A DNA stretch of 64,000 bases. Source: Chthonomonadaceae bacterium. GTDB taxonomy: Bacteria > Armatimonadota > Fimbriimonadia > Fimbriimonadales > Fimbriimonadaceae. Positions 18,192-27,238 of the stretch are shown piece by piece. The notes below the pieces were generated by a model. It was not told the origin of the DNA. It did not search any database and worked only from the letters and a program-made list of their open reading frames with translations. Positions within the stretch are counted from its first letter, which is position 1. Each line of letters starts with the position of its first letter. The translations under genes were made by a program, and so were the position numbers. The DNA lies in the NCBI GenBank assembly GCA_015709495.1, contig CP054189.1, positions 558,001-622,000 on the forward strand. The letters run 5' to 3'.

Positions 18192-19387
18192 CGATTCTTC
18201 CCGTCGAAGGCGGAGTGTGCGCTCCGAGTGGCTTCCGAGCCGCGGCGGCGAGAGCGGGGATACGCGCTTCCGACAAGGACGACCTCGCGCTGATCGTCTC
18301 GGACCTGCCCTGTACCTTCGGCGCGATGGGGACTCAGAACCTAGTGCGGGCGTGGTGCGTCGATTGGTGCCTTGGCATACGCCCGGAGGCGGGACCCAGG
18401 GCCATCGTCTGCAACGCGGGCAACGCGAACGCATGCAACGGCCCGGAGGGCAAGGAAGCGAATTTGGCGATGGCCCGAAGGGTGGCGGAGGCTCTCGGAT
18501 TGGACTCCCCGAACGAGGTCTTCGTGGCGAGTACGGGTGTGATCGGCAAGCAGTTTCCTCTTGCGCTTGCGGAAACCGGCATCGAGATCGCGACACGAGC
18601 CCTCGAAGCCAGCCCAGAGGCGAGCGAACGCGCTGCCAACGCGATCCTGACGACGGACCTCGTCCCCAAATCCTTTGCCGTCGAGGTTGTGGGGCGCGGC
18701 GCGGGGTTTCGCGTCGGAGGGATCGCTAAAGGTAGCGGAATGATCGCCCCCAATATGGCCACGATGCTCGCGTTCGTCACCACCGACGTGCGAGTCGAAA
18801 CTCCCCGCCTGCAGGAAGTCTGGCGCAGGGTGGTCGATCGCACGTTCCACTGCGTAACCGTCGATGGCGACACCAGCACCAATGACCTCGCCCTCGTCCT
18901 CGCCAACGGAGCGTCAGGGGTGGCCCCCGACTCGGACGAGACCCTCGAACGGGCACTCGAAGTCGTTTGCTGCGAACTCGCCAAGAAGATCGCGGCTGAC
19001 GGCGAGGGCGCTACGAAGCTCGTGACGATCCGAGTTACCGGCGCGCAGGGCCCAGCGCGAACGATCGCCAAGACCATCGCCGAATCGCCTCTCGTCAAGA
19101 CGGCGCTCTTTGGCAACGACCCGAACTGGGGGCGAATCCTCGCCGCCGCGGGCCGTTCGGGGGAGCCGATCGACGCGAACAAGGCATCCGTTTGGATCGG
19201 CCCGCACCTCCTCTTTGCCCAAGGCGTGCCCGTTCCTTTCGACAAGGACGCGGTCAGCGAGTCGATGAAGGCTAAGGAAGTCGAAGTCTCATTGGACCTC
19301 GGAAACCCCGCAGGGCACGCAGCGACCGTTTGGACCTGCGACTTCTCCTACGACTACGTTCGAATCAACGCCGAGTACACGACATGA
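18182..19387 (+). CDS. argJ: Bifunctional glutamate N-acetyltransferase / ornithine acetyltransferase
   Basis: A 401-residue enzyme that moves acetyl groups from N-acetylornithine to glutamate and may also use acetyl-CoA. It is a self-cleaving N-terminal-nucleophile enzyme; the cleavage motif KGSGMIAPNMATMLAF near residue 184 is intact, with the nucleophilic Thr in MATML. GNAGNANACNG near 80 and the C-terminal GNDPNWGRI and INAEYTT are also family marks. It lies between argC and argB with overlaps at both ends, so the three are one operon and the acetyl-cycle form of arginine synthesis is used. Confidence 0.97.
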   Translation: MAVTILPVEGGVCAPSGFRAAAARAGIRASDKDDLALIVSDLPCTFGAMGTQNLVRAWCVDWCLGIRPEAGPRAIVCNAGNANACNGPEGKEANLAMARRVAEALGLDSPNEVFVASTGVIGKQFPLALAETGIEIATRALEASPEASERAANAILTTDLVPKSFAVEVVGRGAGFRVGGIAKGSGMIAPNMATMLAFVTTDVRVETPRLQEVWRRVVDRTFHCVTVDGDTSTNDLALVLANGASGVAPDSDETLERALEVVCCELAKKIAADGEGATKLVTIRVTGAQGPARTIAKTIAESPLVKTALFGNDPNWGRILAAAGRSGEPIDANKASVWIGPHLLFAQGVPVPFDKDAVSESMKAKEVEVSLDLGNPAGHAATVWTCDFSYDYVRINAEYTT

Positions 19388-20241
19388 CCGAATACGAAAC
19401 CCGCGCTGAAACGCTCATTCAGGCCTTGCCCTACATTCAGGCCTTCTCGGGAAAGACCGTCGTCGTCAAATACGGCGGCGCGGCGATGACGGACGAGGCG
19501 CTCAAGCGCGAGGTCATGCGCGACCTCGTTCTGATGCGCGCCGTCGGCATTCGTCCGGTCTTGGTTCATGGCGGAGGACCCGAGGTCGACAAGCTGATGC
19601 GGCGGGTCGGCAAGGAGCCCGAGAAGGTCCACGGCATGAGGGTGACCGATTCCGACACGATGGACCTCGTGGAGATGGTGCTTTCGGGGTCCGTGAACAA
19701 GGCGCTGGTGGCGGGGGTGCAACTCGCCGGAGGGAAAGCGGTCGGGCTCTCTGGCAAGGACGGAGGGCTCTTCTTGGCGCAACCCCTCCCCGTCGAGGGT
19801 GTGGACCTTGGATTCGTCGGGCAGATCATCGAAGTCCGGCCCGAACTGCTCTCGACTTTGACGGACTCGGGCTACATCCCCGTGCTTTGCTCGATCGCGG
19901 TCGATCGCGAGGGGCAAGGGTACAACGTCAACGCCGACCTTGCAGCGGGTGCCGTCGCCGGAGCGCTCCAAGCTGAAAAGCTCATCATCCTCACCGACGT
20001 CGAAGGGGTGCTGTCGCGCTACCCTGACCCCGCCTCGCTCCTCTCTCAAATGAGCCCTTCGGAGGCTGGCGATCTGCTGAGCGGTGGGACGGTCGATAAA
20101 GGGATGATCCCGAAAGTCCAAGCCTGTTTGACGGCACTCGAAGGCGGCGCGCACAGCGCCCATATCATCGACGGCCGACGCCGGCACTCACTCCTGATCG
20201 AAGTCTTCACCGACGCCGGGATCGGCACCATGATCTCATGA
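19384..20241 (+). CDS. argB: Acetylglutamate kinase
   Basis: A 285-residue kinase that phosphorylates N-acetylglutamate. The sequence has VVKYGGAAM near residue 24, PVLVHGGGPEVDKLM near 60, AVGLSGKDGG near 122, YNVNADLAAGAVAGAL near 180 and the C-terminal GGTVDKGMIPKVQAC, all standard. The ATG at 19384 overlaps the argJ stop (ATGA). The first residues (a short helix TRAETLIQALPYIQAF) resemble the N-terminal helix found in hexameric, arginine-inhibited forms. The final 6 bases overlap the end of the convergent EAL-HDOD gene. Confidence 0.97.
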   Translation: MTEYETRAETLIQALPYIQAFSGKTVVVKYGGAAMTDEALKREVMRDLVLMRAVGIRPVLVHGGGPEVDKLMRRVGKEPEKVHGMRVTDSDTMDLVEMVLSGSVNKALVAGVQLAGGKAVGLSGKDGGLFLAQPLPVEGVDLGFVGQIIEVRPELLSTLTDSGYIPVLCSIAVDREGQGYNVNADLAAGAVAGALQAEKLIILTDVEGVLSRYPDPASLLSQMSPSEAGDLLSGGTVDKGMIPKVQACLTALEGGAHSAHIIDGRRRHSLLIEVFTDAGIGTMIS

Positions 20242-21477
20242 GACTCCGTTCATCGTGGCGGCGATCTCATCGGACCACTGCAGCGACTCGACGTAGCACG
20301 AGCTGAGGTCGGCCGGATCGAATTCCGACCCTTCGATCGCTTCCCAATCCGCGCGTTCGTAGCGCGTCGCGGCCCGCAAGACGCGGGCGATCTCTGACTC
20401 ATCGTCTGACCCTAATAGAGCCGATTTGATCCCTTCGGAGAGTGGCAGTTGCTCGACGATCTCGCTCATCTCCATCCCAAGAAAGCAGTCGAGGAGCGAA
20501 AGAAGACCGGTCGTAAAGTGCTGGTCCAGGTTCCCCATGCGATGCGATTTGGCCAGAAGCTCGCACATCTTGGCTCGTTGGAGGGCATTGGCGATGAGCG
20601 CGGGCGCCTTGCCTGAGACGTTCGAAAGGCTGAGAAGGCTGACGATCGCGGCCGTCCGCTTGATCCCTAAGATCATCACGGCTTGGCGAATCGAGTTGAG
20701 GCTTGGGGGCGCGCCCACAGAAGCGCTGTGGACGAACCTGAGCAGGCCGACGCTGAGCGAAACGTCCGTCGAGATGATGTCTTCTAGGGTCGTCAGGCTC
20801 ACATCCGGGTCCTGAAGCCGGGACATGAGTTGCATGACCGCGCCTTGGTTGAACTGAGTGCGGCGCGAGTGGAGCAGCGTCGGCTTCGAGAGAAAGTAAC
20901 CCTGAAACAGGTCGAAGCCGATCTCTCGCCATCGCTCGAACTCGTCGAGGGTCTCCACCTTCTCGGCGAGGAGTTGGATCCCACGGTGCTTGAATCCGCC
21001 TGCGTGCCGCCGCGCCGAAGCCAGCGAGGCGTCTTGAATGTCGAACTTGAGGATGTCCGCCATCTGCACGAACGGCTGAAGCTCGGGCTGAAACGTGTAA
21101 TCGTCCACCGCGAACATGTAGCCTTCAGACTTCAGGTCTTGAACGGCTCGGATCGCTTCCGGCGTCGCTTGAGTCGTCTCCAGAATCTCGATCACCACCC
21201 TTTCGGGCGGCAACGCGACGAGAAGTTGGTCGCTGAGAAGTTCGAGCGGGACGTTGACAAACGCCTTGCGTTCGCCGACGAGGTTCTGAAGGCCCACCTC
21301 TAGGAGCGCGTTGATCAGGGTCTGCGCAGACTCCTCAGTTCCGACGACTCCGGCGGACCCGACTTGCCCTCGGCGAAAGAGGATTTCGAACGCGACGACT
21401 CGGTGGCGCGCATCAAAGATGGGCTGCCGCGCCAAATATGCGTCCGGAGACGAATCGTATTGGGGTGCGGCACTCAC
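20236..21477 (-). CDS. EAL-HDOD signalling protein
   Basis: A 413-residue cytosolic protein of the YuxH type. Residues of about 10-210 are an EAL-like domain: ARQPIFDARHRVVAFEILFR replaces the EAL core but keeps Glu, followed by FVNVP, VIEILE, AVDDYTFQ, LKFDI and LLAEKVE. Some cyclic-di-GMP phosphodiesterase residues remain and others differ (DDY for DDF, AEKVE for AEGVE), so enzymatic activity is uncertain. About 215-400 is an HDOD domain, a helical HD-like fold without metal ligands. Such proteins couple signalling to motility or surface behaviour in other bacteria. The GTG start at 21477 is the only one near the domain start. Confidence 0.88.
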   Translation of the reverse strand: MSAAPQYDSSPDAYLARQPIFDARHRVVAFEILFRRGQVGSAGVVGTEESAQTLINALLEVGLQNLVGERKAFVNVPLELLSDQLLVALPPERVVIEILETTQATPEAIRAVQDLKSEGYMFAVDDYTFQPELQPFVQMADILKFDIQDASLASARRHAGGFKHRGIQLLAEKVETLDEFERWREIGFDLFQGYFLSKPTLLHSRRTQFNQGAVMQLMSRLQDPDVSLTTLEDIISTDVSLSVGLLRFVHSASVGAPPSLNSIRQAVMILGIKRTAAIVSLLSLSNVSGKAPALIANALQRAKMCELLAKSHRMGNLDQHFTTGLLSLLDCFLGMEMSEIVEQLPLSEGIKSALLGSDDESEIARVLRAATRYERADWEAIEGSEFDPADLSSCYVESLQWSDEIAATMNGVS

Positions 21478-21543
21478 AAGAGAATGTTCGGTTCTCGGCA
21501 GGCGTACCGTTAGTCTCTTGGAAGCACCCTCCTTCAGCGCCCT

Positions 21544-21951
21544 TTATCGGAACTGGGGAGCGAGCAACAGAAGGCCCGCCAGCAACGCCGCAAAGTAGGC
21601 GGCGAGACTCGCCGCGCCCGCGTAGTCTTTGGCGAGCCGCTGCCCCGCAAAGAGCGCCACCAAAGTCGCTCCCGCCAAACACAGCGCAAGGAATGGCGCA
21701 TTGTTCGGGAGCCCAAACCAAACCCCGATCGCGCTACCTGCATTCGCTACCCCTGTGCCAAGCTCCAGCACGGTCAACCCCGAAAGCAAGATCGGCACCA
21801 TCCCCCGAAACGGCGACTTCTCGAAGTGCGGGATCATCCAAGCGAGGTTGCCTTTGCGATCGACGATCTTGTCCCAGCCCGATTGAAGGAAAAGCACCCC
21901 GAAGAAAGACCCTATGAGGGTGGCGGCCAGTTCGAATGCGTACTTGTCCAT
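21544..21951 (-). CDS. DoxX-family small membrane protein
   Basis: A 135-residue protein with four hydrophobic helices (about residues 8-26, 50-72, 80-98 and 112-130). The N-terminal part FFGVLFLQSGWDKI is typical of DoxX/DoxD relatives. The family includes membrane subunits of quinone oxidoreductases and proteins tied to thiol stress, but most members have no assigned job. It lies 31 bp downstream of the ABC transporter set on the same strand, so it may share its transcript. Confidence 0.7.
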   Translation of the reverse strand: MDKYAFELAATLIGSFFGVLFLQSGWDKIVDRKGNLAWMIPHFEKSPFRGMVPILLSGLTVLELGTGVANAGSAIGVWFGLPNNAPFLALCLAGATLVALFAGQRLAKDYAGAASLAAYFAALLAGLLLLAPQFR

Positions 21952-21982
21952 AGCCCTTGCCCCTAAGACGAAGCTCGCGCGC

Positions 21983-22648
21983 TTAGCGCGGCGGCAACTG
22001 CGAACTCGGGTTCTCGTGGAGCCGCCCGTCGACCAGGTGCAGGACTCGGTCGGCCTCGCCGAGCATCGACGGGTCGTGCGTGACCATCACCAGCGCGCCC
22101 TCTCCGCGCCGCTTGTTGAGAAGCCTGACGATCCGCTCACCCGTGACGTGGTCCAACGCCGCGGTCGGCTCGTCCGCGAACACCACTTTGGGCCGAGAAA
22201 AAAGCGCGCGGGCAACCGCCACTCGTTGACGCTCGCCGACACTCAGTTCGTGGGGACGCCGATGGGCATTCGACGACAGACCCACCTCCTCCAGCAACTC
22301 CACCCCATGCCTCCAGTTCGCCGGGGCGCTGAGGATGACGTTTTCGAGGGCGGTCAAGTAACCGATCAGGTAGGGCTGCTGAAACACGAACCCAAACTCG
22401 CGTAGCCGTAGGTGGCTTCGCTCGTCGTCGCTTCGCAGGTGGATCGGCGACCCTTCCCAATAAACGTTGCCGGAGGTCGGGCTCTTGAGGCCGCTCAAGA
22501 GATACAGCAGCGACGACTTCCCCGAACCGCTCGGACCGAGAATGCCCACGAATTCCCCCTGGCGAATCTCAAGGTCGATCTTGTCGCAGGCATGGACCTT
22601 GCGTCCGTGGTCCTCATAGATCAGCGAAGTGCGGTCTGCCCGGATCAT
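21983..22648 (-). CDS. ABC transporter ATP-binding protein (MacB/LolD type)
   Basis: A 221-residue ATPase. Walker A is GPSGSGKSS near residue 39, the Q-loop is in FGFVFQQPYL near 88, the signature is LSVGERQRVAVARAL near 136 and Walker B is VVFADEPTAALD near 156, followed by the His switch MVTHD. The pattern is that of LolD/MacB/FtsE-type ATPases that work with FtsX-fold permeases. The ATG at 22648 overlaps the stop of the permease gene (ATGA), and the permease has exactly that fold, so the two form one transporter. Confidence 0.93.
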   Translation of the reverse strand: MIRADRTSLIYEDHGRKVHACDKIDLEIRQGEFVGILGPSGSGKSSLLYLLSGLKSPTSGNVYWEGSPIHLRSDDERSHLRLREFGFVFQQPYLIGYLTALENVILSAPANWRHGVELLEEVGLSSNAHRRPHELSVGERQRVAVARALFSRPKVVFADEPTAALDHVTGERIVRLLNKRRGEGALVMVTHDPSMLGEADRVLHLVDGRLHENPSSQLPPR

Positions 22649-23793
22649 ACGATCCTCCGTTCGACGACCGCGACAGGGTCGAAGCCTCGGAACCGCAACA
22701 GCACGGTCGCAACGGCCGCGCTCAAGATCATTACGGGGATCGGCAAGGTGTAAAGAAGCGCCGCAAGATCGAAGGGCTCGAGCGCATACGCCTTCGGGTC
22801 GAAGATCAGGGCTTTGATGGCAAAGAGGAATCCGCCCGCCACAAGGAGCCCCAACACCCAGCCGCACGCCATCACCCACGCCGCCTCGGCGATCACCTTG
22901 CGGACGAGCCGCTTCTTCGTGAAACCGATCGCCTGGAGCAGACCGAACTCGACCATCCGCTGCGATTGGTAGATGTTCATCAGCATCGCCATCACCATCG
23001 CGATCACGATCACCAAGAGGCCGATCACCGTGTTGAGGATCATGTACAACGTGTCGAACATCTCGTCGGTGTCTTTTTCAAGCTCGAAGTAGGCGAAGGT
23101 CTGCGCTCGTTCCCCCTTCAATTGAGCCACCGCCCAGCGATCGAGCCGACCCTGCTCGGCCTCGCTCTTGGCAAAGAACAAGAGGTTGTCGATAGGCGGA
23201 AAGTGGTTCTCGCGCTGATACTCAATGTCGTTCAGCATGAGCCAATCGTCGGTGTCAGCGATCCCGACGACCCGAACGTCCTTGGGCGAATACCCTTCGT
23301 CGCGCTTGGGTCCAAGGAGCACGTCCCCGATGCGCAGGTTCAGGTTCTTTGCTACGGGCTGGCTGATGACGGCTTCCGGAGCTCCGACGTTGGGCAACCT
23401 GCCCTCAAGGGCCGTCGTTCCGGAGCGCTCCAAGAGGAATTCCATGTCGGGGCGGGAGAGGCCGATCACCACGAACGGCCACTTGCCGACGATGCTGCGA
23501 ACCGTCGAACCGCTCGCCCGACACAAAATCACGCGCTCGATGGGGACCGGCGAACCTTCCGTAACCCGATCTCGAATGACGTCGATCATCGAAGGATCGC
23601 CCCTCGGACTCACGGCGAGGTAATGCCTTGAGTAGCTGTAGGTGGTGCGAATCGACAGGGGAATCGAGTTCATGAGAGCCACGATCCCGCCGACGAGCAG
23701 AACCGACAGCACGATCACCCCCGCCATCGGGATCGTGCGGCCGCTGTTCCTCGAAAGGTAAACGAGCGGCGAGAGCGGGCGAGGTCGTCTCAT
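22645..23793 (-). CDS. ABC transporter permease, FtsX/MacB fold
   Basis: A 382-residue protein with one membrane helix at about 22-42, a large extracytoplasmic domain (45-235) and three C-terminal helices (about 240-268, 295-320 and 345-368). This is the four-helix layout of MacB/LolC/FtsX permeases, which use mechanotransmission rather than a substrate channel. RMVEFGLLQAIGFTKKRL after helix 2 is the typical coupling segment. The gene lies between the fusion protein gene and the ATPase with 4-nt overlaps on each side. The exported substrate is unknown. Confidence 0.9.
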   Translation of the reverse strand: MRRPRPLSPLVYLSRNSGRTIPMAGVIVLSVLLVGGIVALMNSIPLSIRTTYSYSRHYLAVSPRGDPSMIDVIRDRVTEGSPVPIERVILCRASGSTVRSIVGKWPFVVIGLSRPDMEFLLERSGTTALEGRLPNVGAPEAVISQPVAKNLNLRIGDVLLGPKRDEGYSPKDVRVVGIADTDDWLMLNDIEYQRENHFPPIDNLLFFAKSEAEQGRLDRWAVAQLKGERAQTFAYFELEKDTDEMFDTLYMILNTVIGLLVIVIAMVMAMLMNIYQSQRMVEFGLLQAIGFTKKRLVRKVIAEAAWVMACGWVLGLLVAGGFLFAIKALIFDPKAYALEPFDLAALLYTLPIPVMILSAAVATVLLRFRGFDPVAVVERRIV

Positions 23794-25052
23794 CGCCGTC
23801 GCCGGTACCTCAGAAAGACCTCGTCGTTCAGCGGGATCGCGCTGACCAGTTCAAAGCGCAAGATGTCGGCCCGAGAAAGCGGCGATCCTCCGGCGTAGGT
23901 GGGAAGGTCGCGGCCGAGCTTCACTTTGGGCGCGACCGTCAGAAACAGTTCGTCTGCCAAGTCCAACCTGAGGAACGAACTGTTAAGGTCGCTTCCACCC
24001 TCCACGATCACGGAGCGAACCCCATGCTCCTTCGCCAGGTAGGCCAAGAGCGCCGGCAGGTCCACGTCCTCGTTCCCGGCCTCGAAGGTGTGGATCGGCT
24101 CAGGGGGCCGAGGCGAACGGGAGGAGGCGGGCATCGCCACAACCGCCTTGGCAGGAGCGTCCGTGAAGAAACGGGTGGAGAAGTCCAACTCGCCGCTCCG
24201 AGTTACGGCCACCCGAACCAGGTGAGGCTCGAACCAAGCTTTGGGGGTGCTGCGGAGGGTCTGCGCGCCAACGATGACGGCGTCGGCAGCCACGTGGAGA
24301 TTCCGCAGAGCCGCGTGATCGAACTTGGAACCGAGGTCCATCACGGGGTCTGCTCGCGTCTCTGATACGGTCTTCCCATCGATGGTCGCCACCATGTTGA
24401 TTGCAACGGCGGGCTTTCCCCGCGCCCCCGAGGCGAAGACCAACGACCGATAGGGCGCAGCGAGTTCGGGCCCCTGGTTCTTGAGGGCTCGGTCGATGGC
24501 GCGAGCGAGGACGGCCTCGGTCTCTTCGAGATAAGCCTCCCCCTCGATGAACCACGTCGGAGTGCCGAAAACGCCCCTTTGATGCGCGGGGGCGTCGAAC
24601 GGAATGATCTCTTCCGCATACCGACGCTCTTGGATGGCCCGGACCATGTCCCCAACATCAGAAACGCACCCAGACGCCAACTCCGCCAGCGCCGCCACCT
24701 CGGAAATGTCCTTTCGGTCGTTCCAGTAAGCTCGGAAAATCCGCTCAATCAATTCAGGCGCATCGCCCTGCCTCTTTGCAAAAGCAACCGCCTCGTGGGC
24801 ATTGTGCGAATGGCACCTCGGGGTCCAGTCGTCGAAACGCTCCAATCCGGCAAGTTCGAGGGCGAGATGAAATCGCATCGGCTTGTTGGCTTTGTGGGGT
24901 CCCTCATTGCGGGGCAAGTCGTCGGGAAACAGTTCGTAGCTTTCCCACTCAACTTCAATCTCCCGAGTCCGGGCGAGTCGCTGGGCCTGATGCAGCGCGA
25001 TCCAACTCCATTCGCAAACGAAGTCGAACGCCAGCCGAACCTTGAGGGGCAT
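23790..25052 (-). CDS. Fusion of a DsbA/HCCA-isomerase-like domain with a RibD C-terminal reductase domain
   Basis: A 420-residue protein of two parts. Residues 1-195 resemble the DsbA-fold FrnE/2-hydroxychromene-2-carboxylate isomerase group: LAFDFVCEWSWIALHQAQRL has one Cys where thiol oxidases have CxxC, and GVFGTPTWFIEGEAYL is the usual cis-Pro segment. Residues of about 212-415 match the RibD_C/DHFR-like reductases: NMVATIDGKTV, DAVIVGAQTLRSTP and VIVEGGSDL. A single gene joining them is unusual. Its end overlaps the permease start by 4 nt, so it leads an operon with the ABC exporter and perhaps the DoxX protein. The chemistry is not evident; a reductive modification linked to export is speculation. 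Confidence 0.85.
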   Translation of the reverse strand: MPLKVRLAFDFVCEWSWIALHQAQRLARTREIEVEWESYELFPDDLPRNEGPHKANKPMRFHLALELAGLERFDDWTPRCHSHNAHEAVAFAKRQGDAPELIERIFRAYWNDRKDISEVAALAELASGCVSDVGDMVRAIQERRYAEEIIPFDAPAHQRGVFGTPTWFIEGEAYLEETEAVLARAIDRALKNQGPELAAPYRSLVFASGARGKPAVAINMVATIDGKTVSETRADPVMDLGSKFDHAALRNLHVAADAVIVGAQTLRSTPKAWFEPHLVRVAVTRSGELDFSTRFFTDAPAKAVVAMPASSRSPRPPEPIHTFEAGNEDVDLPALLAYLAKEHGVRSVIVEGGSDLNSSFLRLDLADELFLTVAPKVKLGRDLPTYAGGSPLSRADILRFELVSAIPLNDEVFLRYRRRR

Positions 25053-25111
25053 GGAAAGATTCTGACTCTACCGGGACGCTCCGCGCACCTTCGCCTGCAC
25101 CAAGCTTCGTG

Positions 25112-25117
25112 TATTCT
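25112..25117 (+). promoter_or_regulatory. -10-like hexamer 8 nt before the exported small protein
   Basis: TATTCT ends 8 nt before the ATG at 25126. No Shine-Dalgarno sequence is present between them, which suits a leaderless start. Confidence 0.5.
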
Positions 25118-25125
25118 CGTTCCTG

Positions 25126-25527
25126 ATGCGACGCCTTGCGGCCGCTTTCCTGACTCTCCTTCGCTTGGCGCTGCCTGGTGGCTGCCTCTTGGCGGCTTTC
25201 TTGGGGCTTGCGTGCTCCCGAAGAATGATCCAAGGCGAGTGGCAGGGAGGTCTGCCGCTGCCCGATGCCCGCGACTGCTCGATCCGGCTCGAATCGGGTG
25301 GAAGGCTCCGCTTCGCCTGTGAGGGGGACCCCAGGTGGTCGGGCTTCGGCCGCTTCCGATGGGAGGGGGATCGCTTGGAGTTGCAGGTTGAGACCCTTTT
25401 GCGGGGTCCGGCCCGATCGGACGAAGTGGCTCCTTCGTGGTCGGGCACGATTACCGGCCCAGGCAATCAGATCACGTGGCGGCTCGAATCGGGCGAACGC
25501 TATGTATGGGTCCGGAAGCCCCGCTAA
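25126..25527 (+). CDS. Small exported protein, possible lipoprotein
   Basis: A 133-residue protein of no recognised family. The N-terminus is basic then strongly hydrophobic and ends in LGLAC at Cys30, a weak lipobox because Gly rather than Leu is at -3. The mature part is Trp-, Arg- and Gly-rich with alternating strands (MIQGEWQGGLPLP, GRLRFACEG, WRLESGERYVWV), resembling a small beta-sandwich of lipocalin-like proteins, but that is only a visual impression. Its TAA overlaps the recN stop on the other strand in the shared tetramer CTAA. Confidence 0.65.
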   Translation: MRRLAAAFLTLLRLALPGGCLLAAFLGLACSRRMIQGEWQGGLPLPDARDCSIRLESGGRLRFACEGDPRWSGFGRFRWEGDRLELQVETLLRGPARSDEVAPSWSGTITGPGNQITWRLESGERYVWVRKPR

Positions 25528-27191
25528 ACCCTTCCCTTGAGAAGCTCCTTGGCCTGCGCGAGAGCCGCCTGGCCGACCTCTTCACCCGCGATCATCCGCG
25601 CGACCTCTTCGATCCTCTCGTCGGACGAAAGGGCTCGAACCTCGGTCACCATGCGGCCGCCAGATAGGACCTTGCGGATATGAAAATGCGACGTGGCTTG
25701 GGCCGCAATCTGAGCGAGGTGGCTGATGGCGATCACCTGTGCGTTGGCCGCGAGTTGAGCCAACTTGCGGCCCACGACGCTCGCCGCTTGTCCCCCCAAT
25801 CCTGAATCCACCTCGTCGAAGACCAGGGTCGGAACGCCCTCCCTACCCGCCAAGACCGATTTGAGCGCCAGCATGACCCGCGAAACCTCGCCGCCGCTCG
25901 CGATCTTGCTGAGGGGGCGCGCAGGCTCGCCCTTGTTCGCCGAAAACAAGAATTGCACGTCGTCCGCTCCCGAACCGTCGGGCTCCCTCGGCTCGATCGC
26001 CGTCGCAAACACCGCCGCCTCCATCGCCAACTCTCGTAGCTCCGCCTCGACCCGAGCGTCGAACTCCCGCGCGCCATCCCGGCGGATCGCCCGCAACTCC
26101 TCGCACAGGCCCCGCAGTTGAGCGAGAGACTCCGCAAGGGCCGCCTCGACTGCCGGCTCGTCGGCTTCATCGGATTCGAGCTGGCTCAGGCGCTCCCGAA
26201 CCCGCTCCAAGTGCGCGAGAACCTCCGATTCTTCGTCGCCGTATTTCGACCGCAATCGGCGCAGCAAGTCGAGCCGAGCCGCCACGTGTTCGACCGCGGC
26301 GGGATCGAGGTCTCCTTCTTCGGCCGCTCCTCGAATCGCCCTCGACGCTTCTTGCACGGATGCCATCGCCGACTGCAGCATCTCGGCTGCCTCCTTGAGT
26401 TGGGGGTCGGTGTCGGCGATCGTTTCGACCAATGCGAGCGCCTTCGCAAGCTGGTCGTGGGCCGACTCGTCCGCCTCGATCAGCCTCGCCAAAGCCGCTT
26501 CGGAGTTCTCCTTGACGCTCGCTATGCTTTGCAGCTTTCGCAGGCGCGCTTGAAGCTCCTCGAACTCACCCGTGCGCGGGGCGGCGGATTCGATCTCCTG
26601 TCGCTGATAGCGAAGGAGGTCCAACTGCTGCTCGCGCTCCCGGCGATTCATCCGAATCCCCTCCAGCCTCGTGCGCAGCGATTGGCAGTTCGAGTGACTT
26701 TCGGCGACCTTCCGAAGAGTCAATTCGGCAGGGGCGCCGATCCAGGCGTCGAGATAGCGAACGTGGTTTTCCGGGTGGATGAGGCCCTGGTGCTCGTGCT
26801 GCCCGTGAAGGTCGATCCACTGCCTCCCGACCTCGCGCATGACGCTCAAGGGCGCGGGGCGGCCGTTGATTCGGGCCTGCGACTTGCCTTCCGCAAACAC
26901 CTCCCGCTGAAGGTACAGCAAGCCCTCTTCGGCAACGATGCCCAGCTTCTCGAGTGCGGATACGACCGACGGAACATCGCTCAGATCGAGGGTCATCGCA
27001 ATAAGGGCTCGGCTTGCTCCCGCGCGCACCATGTCCGAATCGGCCCTCGCGCCCAAGGCCAACTCGATCGCGTCGGCGATCAGCGACTTTCCCGCCCCCG
27101 TTTCCCCGGTCAGCACCGTAAACCCCGGACCCAGCGACAGGCCCGCGGATTCGATGATCGCGATGTTCTCGACGTGCAGTTCGACAATCAA
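25524..27191 (-). CDS. recN: DNA repair protein RecN
   Basis: A 555-residue SMC-like ATPase of double-strand break repair. The N-terminus is VELHVENIAIIESAGLSL and Walker A GETGAGKS follows near residue 33; a long Glu/Arg/Leu coiled coil spans about 165-365; the C-terminal half has SGGEVSRVMLALK (signature), LVFDEVDSGLGGQA (Walker B) and VIAISHLAQIA. I take the TTG at 27191 as start because it gives the exact family N-terminus; the frame is open 69 bases further, into the divergent CDF promoter region. The gene is transcribed alone. Confidence 0.95.
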   Translation of the reverse strand: MIVELHVENIAIIESAGLSLGPGFTVLTGETGAGKSLIADAIELALGARADSDMVRAGASRALIAMTLDLSDVPSVVSALEKLGIVAEEGLLYLQREVFAEGKSQARINGRPAPLSVMREVGRQWIDLHGQHEHQGLIHPENHVRYLDAWIGAPAELTLRKVAESHSNCQSLRTRLEGIRMNRREREQQLDLLRYQRQEIESAAPRTGEFEELQARLRKLQSIASVKENSEAALARLIEADESAHDQLAKALALVETIADTDPQLKEAAEMLQSAMASVQEASRAIRGAAEEGDLDPAAVEHVAARLDLLRRLRSKYGDEESEVLAHLERVRERLSQLESDEADEPAVEAALAESLAQLRGLCEELRAIRRDGAREFDARVEAELRELAMEAAVFATAIEPREPDGSGADDVQFLFSANKGEPARPLSKIASGGEVSRVMLALKSVLAGREGVPTLVFDEVDSGLGGQAASVVGRKLAQLAANAQVIAISHLAQIAAQATSHFHIRKVLSGGRMVTEVRALSSDERIEEVARMIAGEEVGQAALAQAKELLKGRV

Positions 27192-27238
27192 CTTCTTTCG
27201 CTCGAACGATCCGATAATGCAGGTGCCAGAATACTCCG

